From JALYYC01 sp039922495 (lineage in GTDB: Bacteria; Chloroflexota; Dormibacteria; CF-121): a stretch of 64,000 nucleotides of DNA. The DNA is taken from contig JBDTEO010000013.1 in the NCBI GenBank assembly GCA_039922495.1, positions 1-64,000 on the forward strand, written 5' to 3'. The notes beneath the pieces are model-generated. The model ran no database searches, had not been told where the DNA came from, and saw nothing but the letters and a program-made list of their open reading frames with translations. Shown one piece after another: positions 53,533 to 61,837 of this stretch. Every line of letters begins with the position of its first letter. Positions within the stretch are counted from its first letter, which is position 1. Both the position numbers and the translations under genes were made by a program.

Positions 53533-53577
53533 CCTCGGCGAGCTTTCCACAGTTTCCACAATCCCTTGGTCTCACGA

Positions 53578-53591
53578 CGAACATATGTTTC
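53578..53591. promoter_or_regulatory. LexA (SOS) box candidate
   Basis: CGAACATATGTTTC fits the Gram-positive/actinobacterial LexA consensus CGAACRNRYGTTYC at every position and contains the perfect palindrome AACATATGTT. It lies 76 bases before the -10 box at 53654 and just before another possible -10 (TACAGA, 53595-53600). The only downstream gene is the membrane protein at 53667. The rest of 53533-53666 holds two adjacent TTTCCACA words. Confidence 0.5.
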
Positions 53592-53653
53592 GAATACAGA
53601 TTCGGGGTTGCAAAGCTGTTGCTTTCCCCAGCCCCAAACGCACGTTTCCCTGC

Positions 53654-53659
53654 TAAACT
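53654..53659 (+). promoter_or_regulatory. -10 box, leaderless start of the membrane protein gene
   Basis: TAAACT ends 7 bases before ATG 53667. Confidence 0.45.
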
Positions 53660-53666
53660 TCCGGCC

Positions 53667-54530
53667 ATGTCGGAGGCCCTCGCGAGCTCTTCCGCGACCC
53701 TTCCACGGTCCGGCCAGCAGCGCGCAGGGCGGTCTCGGGTGGGCACGGCGGCCCGACCGATCCAGCTTGGCACCCGCTACCTCGGCCTGCTCTCGGCCTG
53801 GGCGATCGTGGTCGGGCTCAGCTTCAAGTCGGAGCTGCTGGCACCGAACCAGGTCTGGCAGGCCACCGCCGGGCTGGCGGTGCTGGTCTCGCTTGGCCTG
53901 CTCTTCCTCCATGCGCGCAACCGCACCCCCGGCTGGCTGAGCCTCGATCACTACATCTCGCCGGTGCTCGGCATCATCGCGGCTAGCGGCTTTTCGATCC
54001 TGTACCTCGACTACCGGGTGCACGCCCTCGCCATGCTGCTCATGGGCGCGGTCGTCTTCATCAGCAGCTATGTAGACCTGTCCCGCGGCATGGGCCGGGA
54101 GAAACCGCTGCACCGCTTCCTCCGTGATGCCACCACCTTCTGCTCGCTGCTGGCCCTGCTCTACCTGGTGCTCCAGTCCAACGAGCTGCCCAACATCCTG
54201 AAGTTCAGCTGGATCTTTGCCATCAGTCTCTTCAGCGGGTACCGGAGCTTCCGCTTTGCCACCCGCCGCGAGGGCGTGGCCCTGCTTACCGCCTTTCTCA
54301 CCGCGGGCACGGTCACCTTCGGCGCCTTCGGGATGGTCACCTATCTGAACCAGGGCAGTCCCTACATCGCGGTCGTCCTCGCCTTCGCCTGGTACGCCTG
54401 GCAGGGCCTGCTGGTCCACACCCTCGACGATTCCCTGACCAAACGGATCTTCTTCGAGTACGGCCTATTCGCCGTGATCTGCGTCTACCTGATCATCCTG
54501 GCAGCCGTCACCGGCCGCCCCGTCGGCTAA
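53667..54530 (+). CDS. Polytopic membrane protein (possibly DUF5656)
   Basis: 287 residues: a Ser/Ala/Arg-rich N-terminus of about 35 residues, then eight or so membrane segments, ending without a soluble domain. Inside are GYRSFRFATRREGVALL and LLVHTLDDSLTKRIFFEYGLF. I recall similar proteins named DUF5656 in Chloroflexota but cannot verify it. The ATG is fixed by the TAAACT box. A LexA-like box upstream hints at DNA-damage control. Confidence 0.65.
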   Translation: MSEALASSSATLPRSGQQRAGRSRVGTAARPIQLGTRYLGLLSAWAIVVGLSFKSELLAPNQVWQATAGLAVLVSLGLLFLHARNRTPGWLSLDHYISPVLGIIAASGFSILYLDYRVHALAMLLMGAVVFISSYVDLSRGMGREKPLHRFLRDATTFCSLLALLYLVLQSNELPNILKFSWIFAISLFSGYRSFRFATRREGVALLTAFLTAGTVTFGAFGMVTYLNQGSPYIAVVLAFAWYAWQGLLVHTLDDSLTKRIFFEYGLFAVICVYLIILAAVTGRPVG

Positions 54531-54545
54531 GGCCGGCGAGCGAAG

Positions 54546-55256
54546 TTAGACCCCGAGATAGGCTTTCTGGACGTCGGGGCTGGCGAGCAGCTCCTTGCCG
54601 CTGCCCTCCGTGACGATCCGGCCCGTTTCCAGGACATAGCCCCGGTGCGCCACGTTCAGCGCCTTGAGCGCGTTCTGCTCGATCAGGAGGATGGTCGTCC
54701 CTTCCTTGTTGATGTCGCGGATCACAGTGAAAATCGTGTCGACCATGAGCGGGGCGAGGCCCAGCGACGGCTCGTCGAGCAGCAGGACCTTCGGCCGCGA
54801 CATCATCGCCCGGCTGATGCAGAGCATCTGCTGCTCGCCTCCCGAGAGGGTGCCGGCGAGCTGGCCCTGCCGCTCCTTGAGGCGCGGGAAGAGCGTGTAC
54901 ACGCGGTCGAGATCTTCGCGGGTGACGCCGCCCTTTCGAATGTAGGCGCCCAGATCGAGGTTCTCCCGGACCGTCATCCGGGCGAAGATGCGCCGCCCTT
55001 CAGGCGCGTGGCCGATCCCCTTGACCACGATGTCCTCCGCCTGCAGCCGGCTGATGTCCTCGCCGCGCAGGCGGACCGCGCCCGCGCTGGCCGGCGTCAG
55101 GCCCGAAATGGCGCGGAGCGTGGTCGTCTTCCCTGCCCCGTTGGCCCCGATCAGCGACACGATCTCGCCTTCGTCGACGTGCAGGCTCACCCCCCGCAAC
55201 GCCTGGATGCGGCCGTAGAAGACGTCGATCCGTTCGACCTCGAGGATCGTCGACAC
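54546..55256 (-). CDS. livF: Branched-chain amino-acid ABC transporter ATPase LivF
   Basis: 236 residues. Walker A GANGAGKTT, signature LSGGEQQML, Walker B VLLLDEPSLGLAP, plus the LivF-typical FYGRIQALRGVSL start and LIEQNALKALNVAHRGYVLE end. It is the last gene of the liv operon and overlaps livG by one base. Confidence 0.94.
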   Translation of the reverse strand: MSTILEVERIDVFYGRIQALRGVSLHVDEGEIVSLIGANGAGKTTTLRAISGLTPASAGAVRLRGEDISRLQAEDIVVKGIGHAPEGRRIFARMTVRENLDLGAYIRKGGVTREDLDRVYTLFPRLKERQGQLAGTLSGGEQQMLCISRAMMSRPKVLLLDEPSLGLAPLMVDTIFTVIRDINKEGTTILLIEQNALKALNVAHRGYVLETGRIVTEGSGKELLASPDVQKAYLGV

Positions 55257-56119
55257 TAGGCGGATTTCCCGAGGTAGGCCTCAATGACGCGGGGATCGGC
55301 CCGCACTTTTTGCGGGGTACCTTCGGCGATCTTCTCCCCGTAGTCGAGCACCACGATCCGCTCCGAAACCTCCATGACGACCTTCATGTCGTGCTCGATC
55401 AAAAAGACGGTGATGCCCTGGGCGCGCACCTGCTGGATCAGCTCCATCAGCTGGGCCTTCTCCTGCGGATTGAAGCCGGCGGCGGGTTCGTCGAGCATCA
55501 ACAGCTTCGGCTCGCTGGCGAGCGCCCGGGCGATCTCCAGCCGCCGCTGGAAGCCATAGGCGAGGTTGCGCGCGTACTGTTCCGCATAGTTCTCCAAACC
55601 GACGAACTGCAGCAGGTCCATGGCCCGGGCGCGGACGCGGCGCTCCTCCGACCTGGCGTACGGCGTGCGTAGCAGCGCATCCCAGACCTTGGCGTGCATG
55701 CGCGGATGCTGGCCCACCATCACGTTCTCGACCGCCGTCATGTAGGAAAAGAGGCGGATGTTCTGGAAGGTCCGCGCGATCCCGAGGGTGGTGACCGCAT
55801 GCGGCCGAAGCCCAAGCGGCATCGGCCCACGTCCCAGGGAGCGACGAACGGCGCTGGCGACCGTGTAGTAACCGGCAAGCGGCGGCAGATAGGTCCGCCA
55901 GTATTCCTTGACCGGATACACCGACTTGCCGTTGAAGATGATCTCCCCGCCGGTCGGTTTATAGAGGCCGGCAATGAGGTTGAACATCGTCGTCTTTCCC
56001 GCGCCGTTGGGACCGATCATGGCGAAAATCTCGCCCTGTTCCACCGTGAGGTCGACATGGTTTACCGCGAGGAGGCCGCCGAATCGCTTGGTCAGTCCAC
56101 GGATCTGGAGGATCGGCAT
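55256..56119 (-). CDS. livG: Branched-chain amino-acid ABC transporter ATPase LivG
   Basis: 287 residues. ILQIRGLTKRFGGLLAVNHV start, Walker A GPNGAGKTTMFN, signature region LAYGFQRRLEIARAL, Walker B LLMLDEPAAGFNP, and LIEHDMKVVMEVSERIVVLDYG. An insert of about 40 residues between GKSVYPVKEYW and ARTFQNIRLF makes it longer than E. coli LivG. It pairs with LivF. Confidence 0.94.
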   Translation of the reverse strand: MPILQIRGLTKRFGGLLAVNHVDLTVEQGEIFAMIGPNGAGKTTMFNLIAGLYKPTGGEIIFNGKSVYPVKEYWRTYLPPLAGYYTVASAVRRSLGRGPMPLGLRPHAVTTLGIARTFQNIRLFSYMTAVENVMVGQHPRMHAKVWDALLRTPYARSEERRVRARAMDLLQFVGLENYAEQYARNLAYGFQRRLEIARALASEPKLLMLDEPAAGFNPQEKAQLMELIQQVRAQGITVFLIEHDMKVVMEVSERIVVLDYGEKIAEGTPQKVRADPRVIEAYLGKSA

Positions 56120-56127
56120 CGGGGGGC

Positions 56128-57285
56128 TTAGGCGGACCCCCGAAGGTCCGAGACGGCTTCATCACTCGTGCCGAGCTCCAGCTCGACTTTTCGCTGCGTG
56201 TTGGGAAGCAGCCCTTGCGGTCGCACCAGCATGATGCCGGCGAGGATGATCCCGAAGATCAGGTAATTCGAGCGCTGCACGATGCCGCCGATGTCGGCGT
56301 TGTTCAAAAAACCGATATTAAGGGCCGCCGTCGCACTGGCGATCCAGCCCGGGAGCGCGATCAGGACCTTGTGTTGCAGCAGGTAGATCAGGACGGCGCC
56401 CACGATCACGCCCCGGATGCTGCCCATCCCGCCAAGGACGACCATGACCAGGACGACAACCGACACGGCCTGGAAGCTGAACGATTCCGGCACCACGACA
56501 AAGAGCTTCGACGCATAGAAGGTGCCGGCAAAGCCGCTGAAGGCGGCCCCCATGGCGAAGGCGAGGAGCTTGGTGGTGACCGTGTTGACGCCGGTCGCCG
56601 CCGCCGCGACCTCGTCCTCGCGGATCGCCATCCAGGCTCGACCGAGCCGCGAGTTCCGGAGGTTATTGATCAGAAACAGGGAGGCCAGGATGATGGCGAG
56701 GATCAGATAGTAGTAGGGAACCGGGTTGAAGCCGAAATTGCCATCCCAGCCGGGCACGGGGGGAAGATGAGGCTGGTCGACGCCGACGATCCCATTGACG
56801 CCGCCCGTCAGCGGGGTGGCGTTGCGGACGACCTTGGGCACGATCTCGCCGAAGCCGAGCGTGACGATCGCCAGGTAGTCCCCGCGCAAGCGCAGGGTGG
56901 GGGCGCCCAGCAGCACGCCAAACAGCGCGGCGACGAAGGCGGAGGCCGGAAGCAGCAGCCAGAACGAGAGGTGGATGTTGAACTGACCGGAGGCCAGGAT
57001 GGCGAAGGCATACGAGCCGATGGCAAAGAAGGCCGCATAGCCGAGGTCCAGGAGGCCGGCATACCCGACCACAACATTCAGTCCGAGGGCCAGCAGGACC
57101 CAGACACCGGCGTTCGCCCCGTCATCGACGAGCGAAGGCAGGATGAAGGGGACCAGAAGGAGAACCACGAGCAGCAGGCCGTAGGGGGCGTTGCTGCTTC
57201 GCCCGAAGGCGCCGAGCCCGGGCACTTCCAGGCTCCGCAAGCGCGCGAGCGCTCCGGCAACGGCGACCCTCTGCCGGCGATTCAC
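56128..57285 (-). CDS. livM: Branched-chain amino-acid ABC transporter permease LivM
   Basis: 385 residues with about ten membrane segments and the LivM/RbsC-type loop: LNVVVGYAGLLDLGYAAFFAIG, LRGDYLAIVTLGFGEI, NSRLGRAWMAIREDEVAAAATG. GTG 57285 overlaps the livH stop (GTGA) and replaces a longer frame (57372) that merely shadows livH. A C-terminal charged tail (VELELGTSDE) follows the last helix. Confidence 0.92.
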   Translation of the reverse strand: MNRRQRVAVAGALARLRSLEVPGLGAFGRSSNAPYGLLLVVLLLVPFILPSLVDDGANAGVWVLLALGLNVVVGYAGLLDLGYAAFFAIGSYAFAILASGQFNIHLSFWLLLPASAFVAALFGVLLGAPTLRLRGDYLAIVTLGFGEIVPKVVRNATPLTGGVNGIVGVDQPHLPPVPGWDGNFGFNPVPYYYLILAIILASLFLINNLRNSRLGRAWMAIREDEVAAAATGVNTVTTKLLAFAMGAAFSGFAGTFYASKLFVVVPESFSFQAVSVVVLVMVVLGGMGSIRGVIVGAVLIYLLQHKVLIALPGWIASATAALNIGFLNNADIGGIVQRSNYLIFGIILAGIMLVRPQGLLPNTQRKVELELGTSDEAVSDLRGSA

Positions 57286-58193
57286 TTTTCCGGCACCCGC
57301 ATCCCGAGCAGCCCGGTCGGACGGAAGACCAGGGTCAGGATCAGGATGCTGAAGACCACGACGTCCGACCACTGCCCGCCGCCCTGGAAATAGCCGCTCA
57401 CGAAGGCGATGATGATGCCGATCATGAACCCGCCGATGGAGGCACCCACGACATTCCCGATCCCGCCAAAGACGGCGGCCGTGAAGGCGATCAGGCCGCT
57501 CCGGAATCCCACATCGAACGCGATCGTCTGGAAGTAGAAGCCGTAGATGATGCCGCCGGCCGCGGCCAGCGCGGACCCGATAAAGAAGGTGATGGCGATC
57601 GTTCGGTTGATGTTGATGCCCATCAGGCGGGCCGCATCGCGGTCCTGGGCGGTCGCCCGCATCGCTCGTCCGATCCGCGTCCGCCCGATGAACTGGCTGA
57701 GCGCCACCATCAAGCCGAGCGCGATCAGGATGATCAACAGGTTGCTGATGCCGATCGAGGCGACACCCAGGTTGATGCTGCCCGGGGGCAGCAGGTTGGG
57801 AAAGGACACCTGGTTGGGCCCTTTGATCAGAAAGAGGATCCCCTCGAGCACGAACGACATTCCCACCGCCGTGATGAGCGGGGCCAGGCGGGGCGCATTC
57901 CGAAGCGGTCGGTAGGCGACGCGCTCGATGGCAACCCCCAGCAGGCCGTTGAGGACCATGGCGACGGCGAAGACGACGATGAGTCCGGGAAGGATGAGCA
58001 GCGCCGGCGCGGAATCGAGGTGGAGCAGGCCGATCGTGGTCAGGCCGAGGAAGCCTCCAACCGTGAAAATGTCGCCGTGGGCAAAGTTGATCAGCTCGAT
58101 GATGCCGTACACCATCGTGTACCCGAGGGCGATCAGGGCAAAGATGGCACCGTTGGTCAGCCCAAAAATCAACTGCTGGACAAAGAACCGCAT
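57282..58193 (-). CDS. livH: Branched-chain amino-acid ABC transporter permease LivH
   Basis: 303 residues, about eight membrane segments: FGLTNGAIFALIALGYTMVYGIIELINFAHGDIF, AYRPLRNAPRLAPLITAVGM, IGRAMRATAQDRDAARLMGIN, GSALAAAGGIIYG. ATG 58193 is preceded by a strong GGGAGGAGG Shine-Dalgarno, so the upstream in-frame start 58232 is rejected. A 13-bp hairpin lies between it and livJ. Confidence 0.94.
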   Translation of the reverse strand: MRFFVQQLIFGLTNGAIFALIALGYTMVYGIIELINFAHGDIFTVGGFLGLTTIGLLHLDSAPALLILPGLIVVFAVAMVLNGLLGVAIERVAYRPLRNAPRLAPLITAVGMSFVLEGILFLIKGPNQVSFPNLLPPGSINLGVASIGISNLLIILIALGLMVALSQFIGRTRIGRAMRATAQDRDAARLMGININRTIAITFFIGSALAAAGGIIYGFYFQTIAFDVGFRSGLIAFTAAVFGGIGNVVGASIGGFMIGIIIAFVSGYFQGGGQWSDVVVFSILILTLVFRPTGLLGMRVPEK

Positions 58194-58266
58194 CCCTCCT
58201 CCCTTTGGCCGGCGATGCCTACCGGTTGCCACACAGTGTAGACAGCGGTGGCCTTTGGTTCAAGCG

Positions 58267-58296
58267 TGGGGAGCAGGGCCGCAGCCCTGCTCCCCA
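58267..58296 (-). terminator. Intercistronic hairpin between livJ and livH
   Basis: TGGGGAGCAGGGC (58267-58279) and GCCCTGCTCCCCA (58284-58296) form a perfect 13-bp stem with a four-base loop. It lies after the livJ stop and before livH, with no T run. Such hairpins protect or partly terminate the upstream message, so that the binding protein is made in excess over the membrane subunits. Confidence 0.6.
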
Positions 58297-58312
58297 ACGG
58301 TCTAGCCGGTTC

Positions 58313-59587
58313 CTACTGGACGGTCACCTGGTCGACGAAGGTGCCGCCTGTGTCATTTGCCGAGGTCCACTTGTAGATCGTGATGATCTTGAGGGTGGTG
58401 TCACCGTTCGCATCAAAGCTGGTTGTCCCGATCGCGCCCTTGTAGCCCTGGGTCTTGGCGACCTCAGCCCGGACCTGGTCGCGAGTCGGCATGTTGCCGC
58501 CGGCGTCGTCGATGGCCTTCTTCAACGCCGCGACCATGATCGCAGCGGCATCGTAACCCTGCGCGCTATAGGCGCCGGGATCCGCGCTGTACGCCGACTT
58601 GTAGGCCGCGTTGAAGGTCGTGGCCGTGGCCAGCTTCAACGGGAAGGGCCCAGCAACGGTGAAGTAGCTGTTCGCGGCGTTCGCCCCGGCGTCCTTGGCG
58701 AACTGGTTGCCCGAGATCCCGTCGCCCGCGACGTACGGGGCGTCGATGATCCCGGCCATCTGCTTGCGGATCTGGCCGCCCTTGGTGGCGGTCGTCCCGC
58801 CGAAGAAGACGACGTCGGCGCCGAGGGATTGCGCCCGGCTCAGCAGCGACTTGAAGTCGGTCTGCGAGGTGGGGTCGAAGCCCCCGAGATCAGAGTCGAG
58901 CACGGTCCCGCCGTCCTTGGTGAACTGCGCGGCGAAGGTCTTGGCGATGCCGAGTCCGTACTGCTGCTGGTCGTTCATCACGAAGACCTTCTTCTTGCCC
59001 AGCTTGCCGTAGGCGTAGTCGGCGCCCGCCGGCCCCTGGATCAGGTCGGTGGTGCAAACCCGGAAGTAGTTGTTCTTGCCGTTCTGGCGCAACTTGGCCG
59101 CCTGCCCCTTGCAGTGACCGTCCGCCGGCTCCTGGGTCAAGCACTCGCTCGTGTTCGACGGACTGATCATGGCCAGGTTCTGGCTGTTCGCGATCGGGAT
59201 CTCTCCGGCCGCGACGCCGCTGTTGAACGGACCGACCATGCCAAGCACACTGCTGTCGGCGACGAACTGCGCCACATTCTTGGCGCCCTGGGCGACGTCA
59301 TGGACGCCGTTGACGGCGTCATCGAGGGGAAACGCCTGCAGGGTGAAACAGGCATCCGTGTGACTCGACGCCCCGCAGACCTTCGCGTTCTGCGTGATCG
59401 CCAGCTTGGCCCCGTTCTGGGTTGGCTGTCCGTCCGACGCGTCTGACCCGCTCACGGGGAGGTCGATCCCGATCTTGATCGTCCCCTTAACCGTCTGGCT
59501 GCTGCCGCCGCCACCGCCGCCGCCGCCGCACGCAGCCAGCGCAAGGCTTGTCACGGCAAACCCGACCAGCAACTTCGGCATATTCAT
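58313..59587 (-). CDS. livJ: Branched-chain amino-acid ABC transporter substrate-binding lipoprotein LivJ/LivK
   Basis: 424 residues. A lipoprotein signal ends LAAC (Cys20), followed by a run of eight glycines and the periplasmic-binding fold starting GTIKIGIDLPVSGSDASDG, with VGPFNSGVAAGEIPIANSQN, FVMNDQQQYGLGIAKTFA and YDAAAIMVAALKKAID. It binds amino acids or related compounds. ATG 59587 follows AAGGAGGAC; the frame start at 59638 lacks such a signal. Confidence 0.93.
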   Translation of the reverse strand: MNMPKLLVGFAVTSLALAACGGGGGGGGSSQTVKGTIKIGIDLPVSGSDASDGQPTQNGAKLAITQNAKVCGASSHTDACFTLQAFPLDDAVNGVHDVAQGAKNVAQFVADSSVLGMVGPFNSGVAAGEIPIANSQNLAMISPSNTSECLTQEPADGHCKGQAAKLRQNGKNNYFRVCTTDLIQGPAGADYAYGKLGKKKVFVMNDQQQYGLGIAKTFAAQFTKDGGTVLDSDLGGFDPTSQTDFKSLLSRAQSLGADVVFFGGTTATKGGQIRKQMAGIIDAPYVAGDGISGNQFAKDAGANAANSYFTVAGPFPLKLATATTFNAAYKSAYSADPGAYSAQGYDAAAIMVAALKKAIDDAGGNMPTRDQVRAEVAKTQGYKGAIGTTSFDANGDTTLKIITIYKWTSANDTGGTFVDQVTVQ

Positions 59588-59617
59588 CCGACGTCCTCCT
59601 TGTTCTCCCGATTGCTC

Positions 59618-59636
59618 GGGGGCATCAACGGCCCCC
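59618..59636 (-). promoter_or_regulatory. Leader hairpin of the liv operon
   Basis: GGGGGC (59618-59623) and GCCCCC (59631-59636) form a six-pair stem with a seven-base loop in the untranslated leader, about 30 bases before the livJ start. It may stabilise the mRNA; no T run follows. Confidence 0.35.
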
Positions 59637-59648
59637 AAGGCGTAGCTC

Positions 59649-59678
59649 TTTATACACGGTCGTCGAATACGGCTGCAA
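59649..59678 (-). promoter_or_regulatory. Promoter of the liv operon
   Basis: Minus-strand TTGCAG (plus 59673-59678) and TATAAA (59649-59654) are 18 bases apart. The -10 matches consensus at 5 of 6 positions. The mRNA would have a leader of about 55 bases, with a good Shine-Dalgarno. Confidence 0.5.
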
Positions 59679-59779
59679 GCGGTTTCCCGGTTTCTCTAAT
59701 ACCTACTAATAATGTGCGAGTCCCCAGCACAAGCATTTGAGGCCGGCGGCGTTGTCTCCCCGGCAATACGTACGCGAGC

Positions 59780-59809
59780 TTGACAGCGCTTTCGCACCGC
59801 GCGTAGGGT
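59780..59809 (+). promoter_or_regulatory. Promoter of the TPR protein gene
   Basis: A perfect TTGACA (59780-59785) and TAGGGT (59804-59809) are 18 bases apart, followed by an AGGAGG Shine-Dalgarno before TTG 59836. This gene has a conventional leader, unlike the leaderless units elsewhere. The rest of 59679-59779 shows no gene. Confidence 0.45.
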
Positions 59810-59835
59810 ATAGCACGCACTCAGGAGGGCAACGC

Positions 59836-60672
59836 TTGGCTGAATTCGCAGAACGGATCAAACCCCGAGCCCAGTATGTCGACGAAGCCATTGAGCTCGC
59901 CCTGGCGAGCCGGTGGGCGGAAGCCGCCCAGGTCAACCGGGCGATCGTCGATCGCTTTGGGCTCGACGAGGACACCCTCAACCGGCTGGGGAAGTCCTAC
60001 ACCGAGCTCGGCCAGGTCGATGATGCGGTCGAGGCCTATCAGAGCACGCTCAAGATCAACCCGGTCAACCCGATTGCCTTAAAGAACCTGGCCAAGCTCC
60101 AGGCAGTCCGCGGCGGAAAGGCGGCGGTTCGGCCTTCCAAGACCAGGGTGGATGTCGATGCCTTCATCGAGGAGACCGGCAAGACCTCCATGACCGCCCT
60201 GCACGTCCATGGCGAGGGCGACCCCTGCAGCGAAGTGGCGGGTGGCGACCCGGTCAAGCTGATCGTGGCCGGCGACACCATGAACGTGGAGACCGCGCGC
60301 GGCGTCCATCTCGGCCACCTCGACCACGCGCTTGGCCGCCGCCTGATCAAGTTCATCGAAGGCGGCAACCGCTACTCCGGCGCGGTGGCGACCTGCGACG
60401 GCAACTCGATCAAGATCATCGTGCGCGAGACCTACCAGGACCCCAAGTTCTTCGGCCGGCCCTCCTTCCCGACGAAGAAGGGCGCCCGGGAGGAGTTCCG
60501 GCCGTACGCCAAGGATTCGCTCATCAACCGAGGCGCGGACGCGGAAGACGCCGACGAGGATGGCGAGGAGGCCGCGGAGGAGCTCGACGGCATGCATACG
60601 GTCGAATCGTCCGAGGACGACGTCGAAGTGCCGGAGGCCGACGAGGACACCCGCAAGGAAGACGTCTACTAG
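59836..60672 (+). CDS. TPR-repeat protein with acidic tail
   Basis: 278 residues from TTG 59836, chosen because CAGGAGGGCAACGC precedes it; the frame extends to 59737 without a signal. N-terminal helices include YVDEAIELALASRWAEAAQVN and a TPR unit (LNRLGKSYTELGQVDDAVEAY). The middle has TSMTALHVHGEGDPCSEVAG, then a beta-rich part with GHLDHALGRRLIKFIEGGNRY. The last 40 residues are mostly Asp and Glu. I do not recognise the central domain; it may be a binding domain of a conserved protein. Confidence 0.7.
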   Translation: MAEFAERIKPRAQYVDEAIELALASRWAEAAQVNRAIVDRFGLDEDTLNRLGKSYTELGQVDDAVEAYQSTLKINPVNPIALKNLAKLQAVRGGKAAVRPSKTRVDVDAFIEETGKTSMTALHVHGEGDPCSEVAGGDPVKLIVAGDTMNVETARGVHLGHLDHALGRRLIKFIEGGNRYSGAVATCDGNSIKIIVRETYQDPKFFGRPSFPTKKGAREEFRPYAKDSLINRGADAEDADEDGEEAAEELDGMHTVESSEDDVEVPEADEDTRKEDVY

Positions 60673-60674
60673 GA

Positions 60675-60718
60675 GACCCGCCAACGCCGCGAGCGCGGCG
60701 GCCGTGAGGGTGCGGGTC
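60675..60718. terminator. Hairpin between convergent genes
   Basis: GACCCGC (60675-60681) pairs with GCGGGTC (60712-60718), enclosing a second stem CGCCGC/GCGGCG (60685-60700) with a GAGC loop. It fills the 44-base gap between the TPR gene and the convergent DUF2087 gene. No T run. Confidence 0.4.
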
Positions 60719-61004
60719 AGCCGACCCGCCAGTAGATCCCGACCTTCCGGTTGAGCAGTTCTTCATCCACGAGCGCCCGGCGCAGCAGGCAATAGTCCGG
60801 CCAGATCTCCCCCAGCCGGGTGTCGACGTCGGCTTCGGGCATCCGGGTCCCCATCGGAAGAGCCCGGACCGCCTCCTCGAGGATCAGCCGGCGGCGGCCA
60901 GCTCGAGCCGGCCAGCGCACGATCCGTCCGTCACGCCAGAACGGCCTGAGTAATCGAGCGATGTCGCTCGCGTCGCGCCGGTCGGCCGTCATCATCGCCC
61001 TCAT
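60717..61004 (-). CDS. DUF2087-domain protein
   Basis: 95 residues forming one DUF2087 domain: LLRPFWRDGRIVRWPARAGRR, LILEEAVRALPMGTRMPEADV, and YCLLRRALVDEELLNRKVGIYW. Such domains are winged-helix-like and often follow ArsR-type regulators; here it stands alone. The start may be ATG 61004 or one of the in-frame ATGs at 60995 and 60992. It is divergent from coaX. Confidence 0.8.
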   Translation of the reverse strand: MRAMMTADRRDASDIARLLRPFWRDGRIVRWPARAGRRRLILEEAVRALPMGTRMPEADVDTRLGEIWPDYCLLRRALVDEELLNRKVGIYWRVG

Positions 61005-61035
61005 TGTGAGAACGAAATTTCGGAAACCCCGCGGG

Positions 61036-61041
61036 TAGACT
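61036..61041 (+). promoter_or_regulatory. -10 box, leaderless start of coaX
   Basis: TAGACT ends 7 bases before ATG 61049. Confidence 0.5.
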
Positions 61042-61048
61042 GACCCAC

Positions 61049-61813
61049 ATGCTGCTGGCGATCGATCTCGGGAATACCAACCTGACCTTCGGCCTGTTCG
61101 ACGGCGCCGCGCTCGTCCATGATTGGCGCCTCGCCACCAGGCGGGACAGCATGCCGGACGAGCTCGGCATCGCCATGCTGCAGCTGATCCGCCAGGAGGG
61201 GTTTGACCCGAAGACCGTGAAGGCGGTCGTGGTCGCGAGCGTCGTGCCGCCACTGAACAGCGCGCTGGTCCAGGCGATCCAGCGCTACTTTGGCTGCGAC
61301 CCGTTGATGGTCGGGCCTGGCATCAAGACGGGCCTCAAGATCCACTATCGCGATCCCAAAGAGGTCGGTGCCGATCGCATCGTGGCGGCGATGGCCGCCT
61401 TCAAGGCGTATGGTGGCCCGTTGATCATCATCGATTTCGGGACCGCGACCACCTACGATGTTGTCTCCGACGAGGGGGACTACCTGGGTGGGGCGATCTC
61501 GCCCGGGATGGGGATCTCGGTCGAAGCCCTCTACGAGCGCGCGGCCCGGCTGCAGCGGGTCGAGCTCAAGGCGCCCCCCCAGGTGATCGGCCGCACCACG
61601 GTCGAGAGCATGCAGGCCGGCATCATCTTCGGCTTCACGGCCCAGGTCGAGGGCATGGTGGCCCGAATCAAGAAGGAGCTGGGTCGCGACGCCCGGGTGA
61701 TCGCGACCGGCGGCCTGAGCTCGCTGATCGCCGCCCAGACGTCGGTGATCGAGCTGGTGGACGACCGGCTGATGCTGGAAGGCCTTCGCCTGGTCTACGA
61801 GATGAATCTCTGA
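61049..61813 (+). CDS. coaX: Type III pantothenate kinase
   Basis: 254 residues of ASKHA fold: LLAIDLGNTNLTFGLFDG binds phosphate, VVPPLNSAL follows, then GADRIVAAMAAF and IIDFGTATTYDVV with catalytic Asp, and GGAISPGMGIS. It starts coenzyme A synthesis, which suits the acyl-CoA-rich gene set. The next gene dusB has its own -10 box 11 bases after the stop. Confidence 0.96.
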   Translation: MLLAIDLGNTNLTFGLFDGAALVHDWRLATRRDSMPDELGIAMLQLIRQEGFDPKTVKAVVVASVVPPLNSALVQAIQRYFGCDPLMVGPGIKTGLKIHYRDPKEVGADRIVAAMAAFKAYGGPLIIIDFGTATTYDVVSDEGDYLGGAISPGMGISVEALYERAARLQRVELKAPPQVIGRTTVESMQAGIIFGFTAQVEGMVARIKKELGRDARVIATGGLSSLIAAQTSVIELVDDRLMLEGLRLVYEMNL

Positions 61814-61823
61814 AAAAGGCTGC

Positions 61824-61829
61824 TAGGCT
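61824..61829 (+). promoter_or_regulatory. -10 box of dusB
   Basis: TAGGCT lies 8 bases before GTG 61838, one base beyond the usual leaderless spacing here. Confidence 0.35.
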
Positions 61830-61837
61830 GTAACCCC

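Noticed and set aside
53544..53562. Two adjacent TTTCCACA words, considered as DnaA boxes or part of an origin
   Set aside because: They differ from TTATCCACA at important positions, only two copies are present, and no dnaA, dnaN or AT-rich region is nearby.
59518..59545. Run of GCC-type repeats (polyglycine) in livJ considered as a microsatellite
   Set aside because: It encodes the flexible linker after the lipoprotein cysteine, a common feature of such binding proteins.
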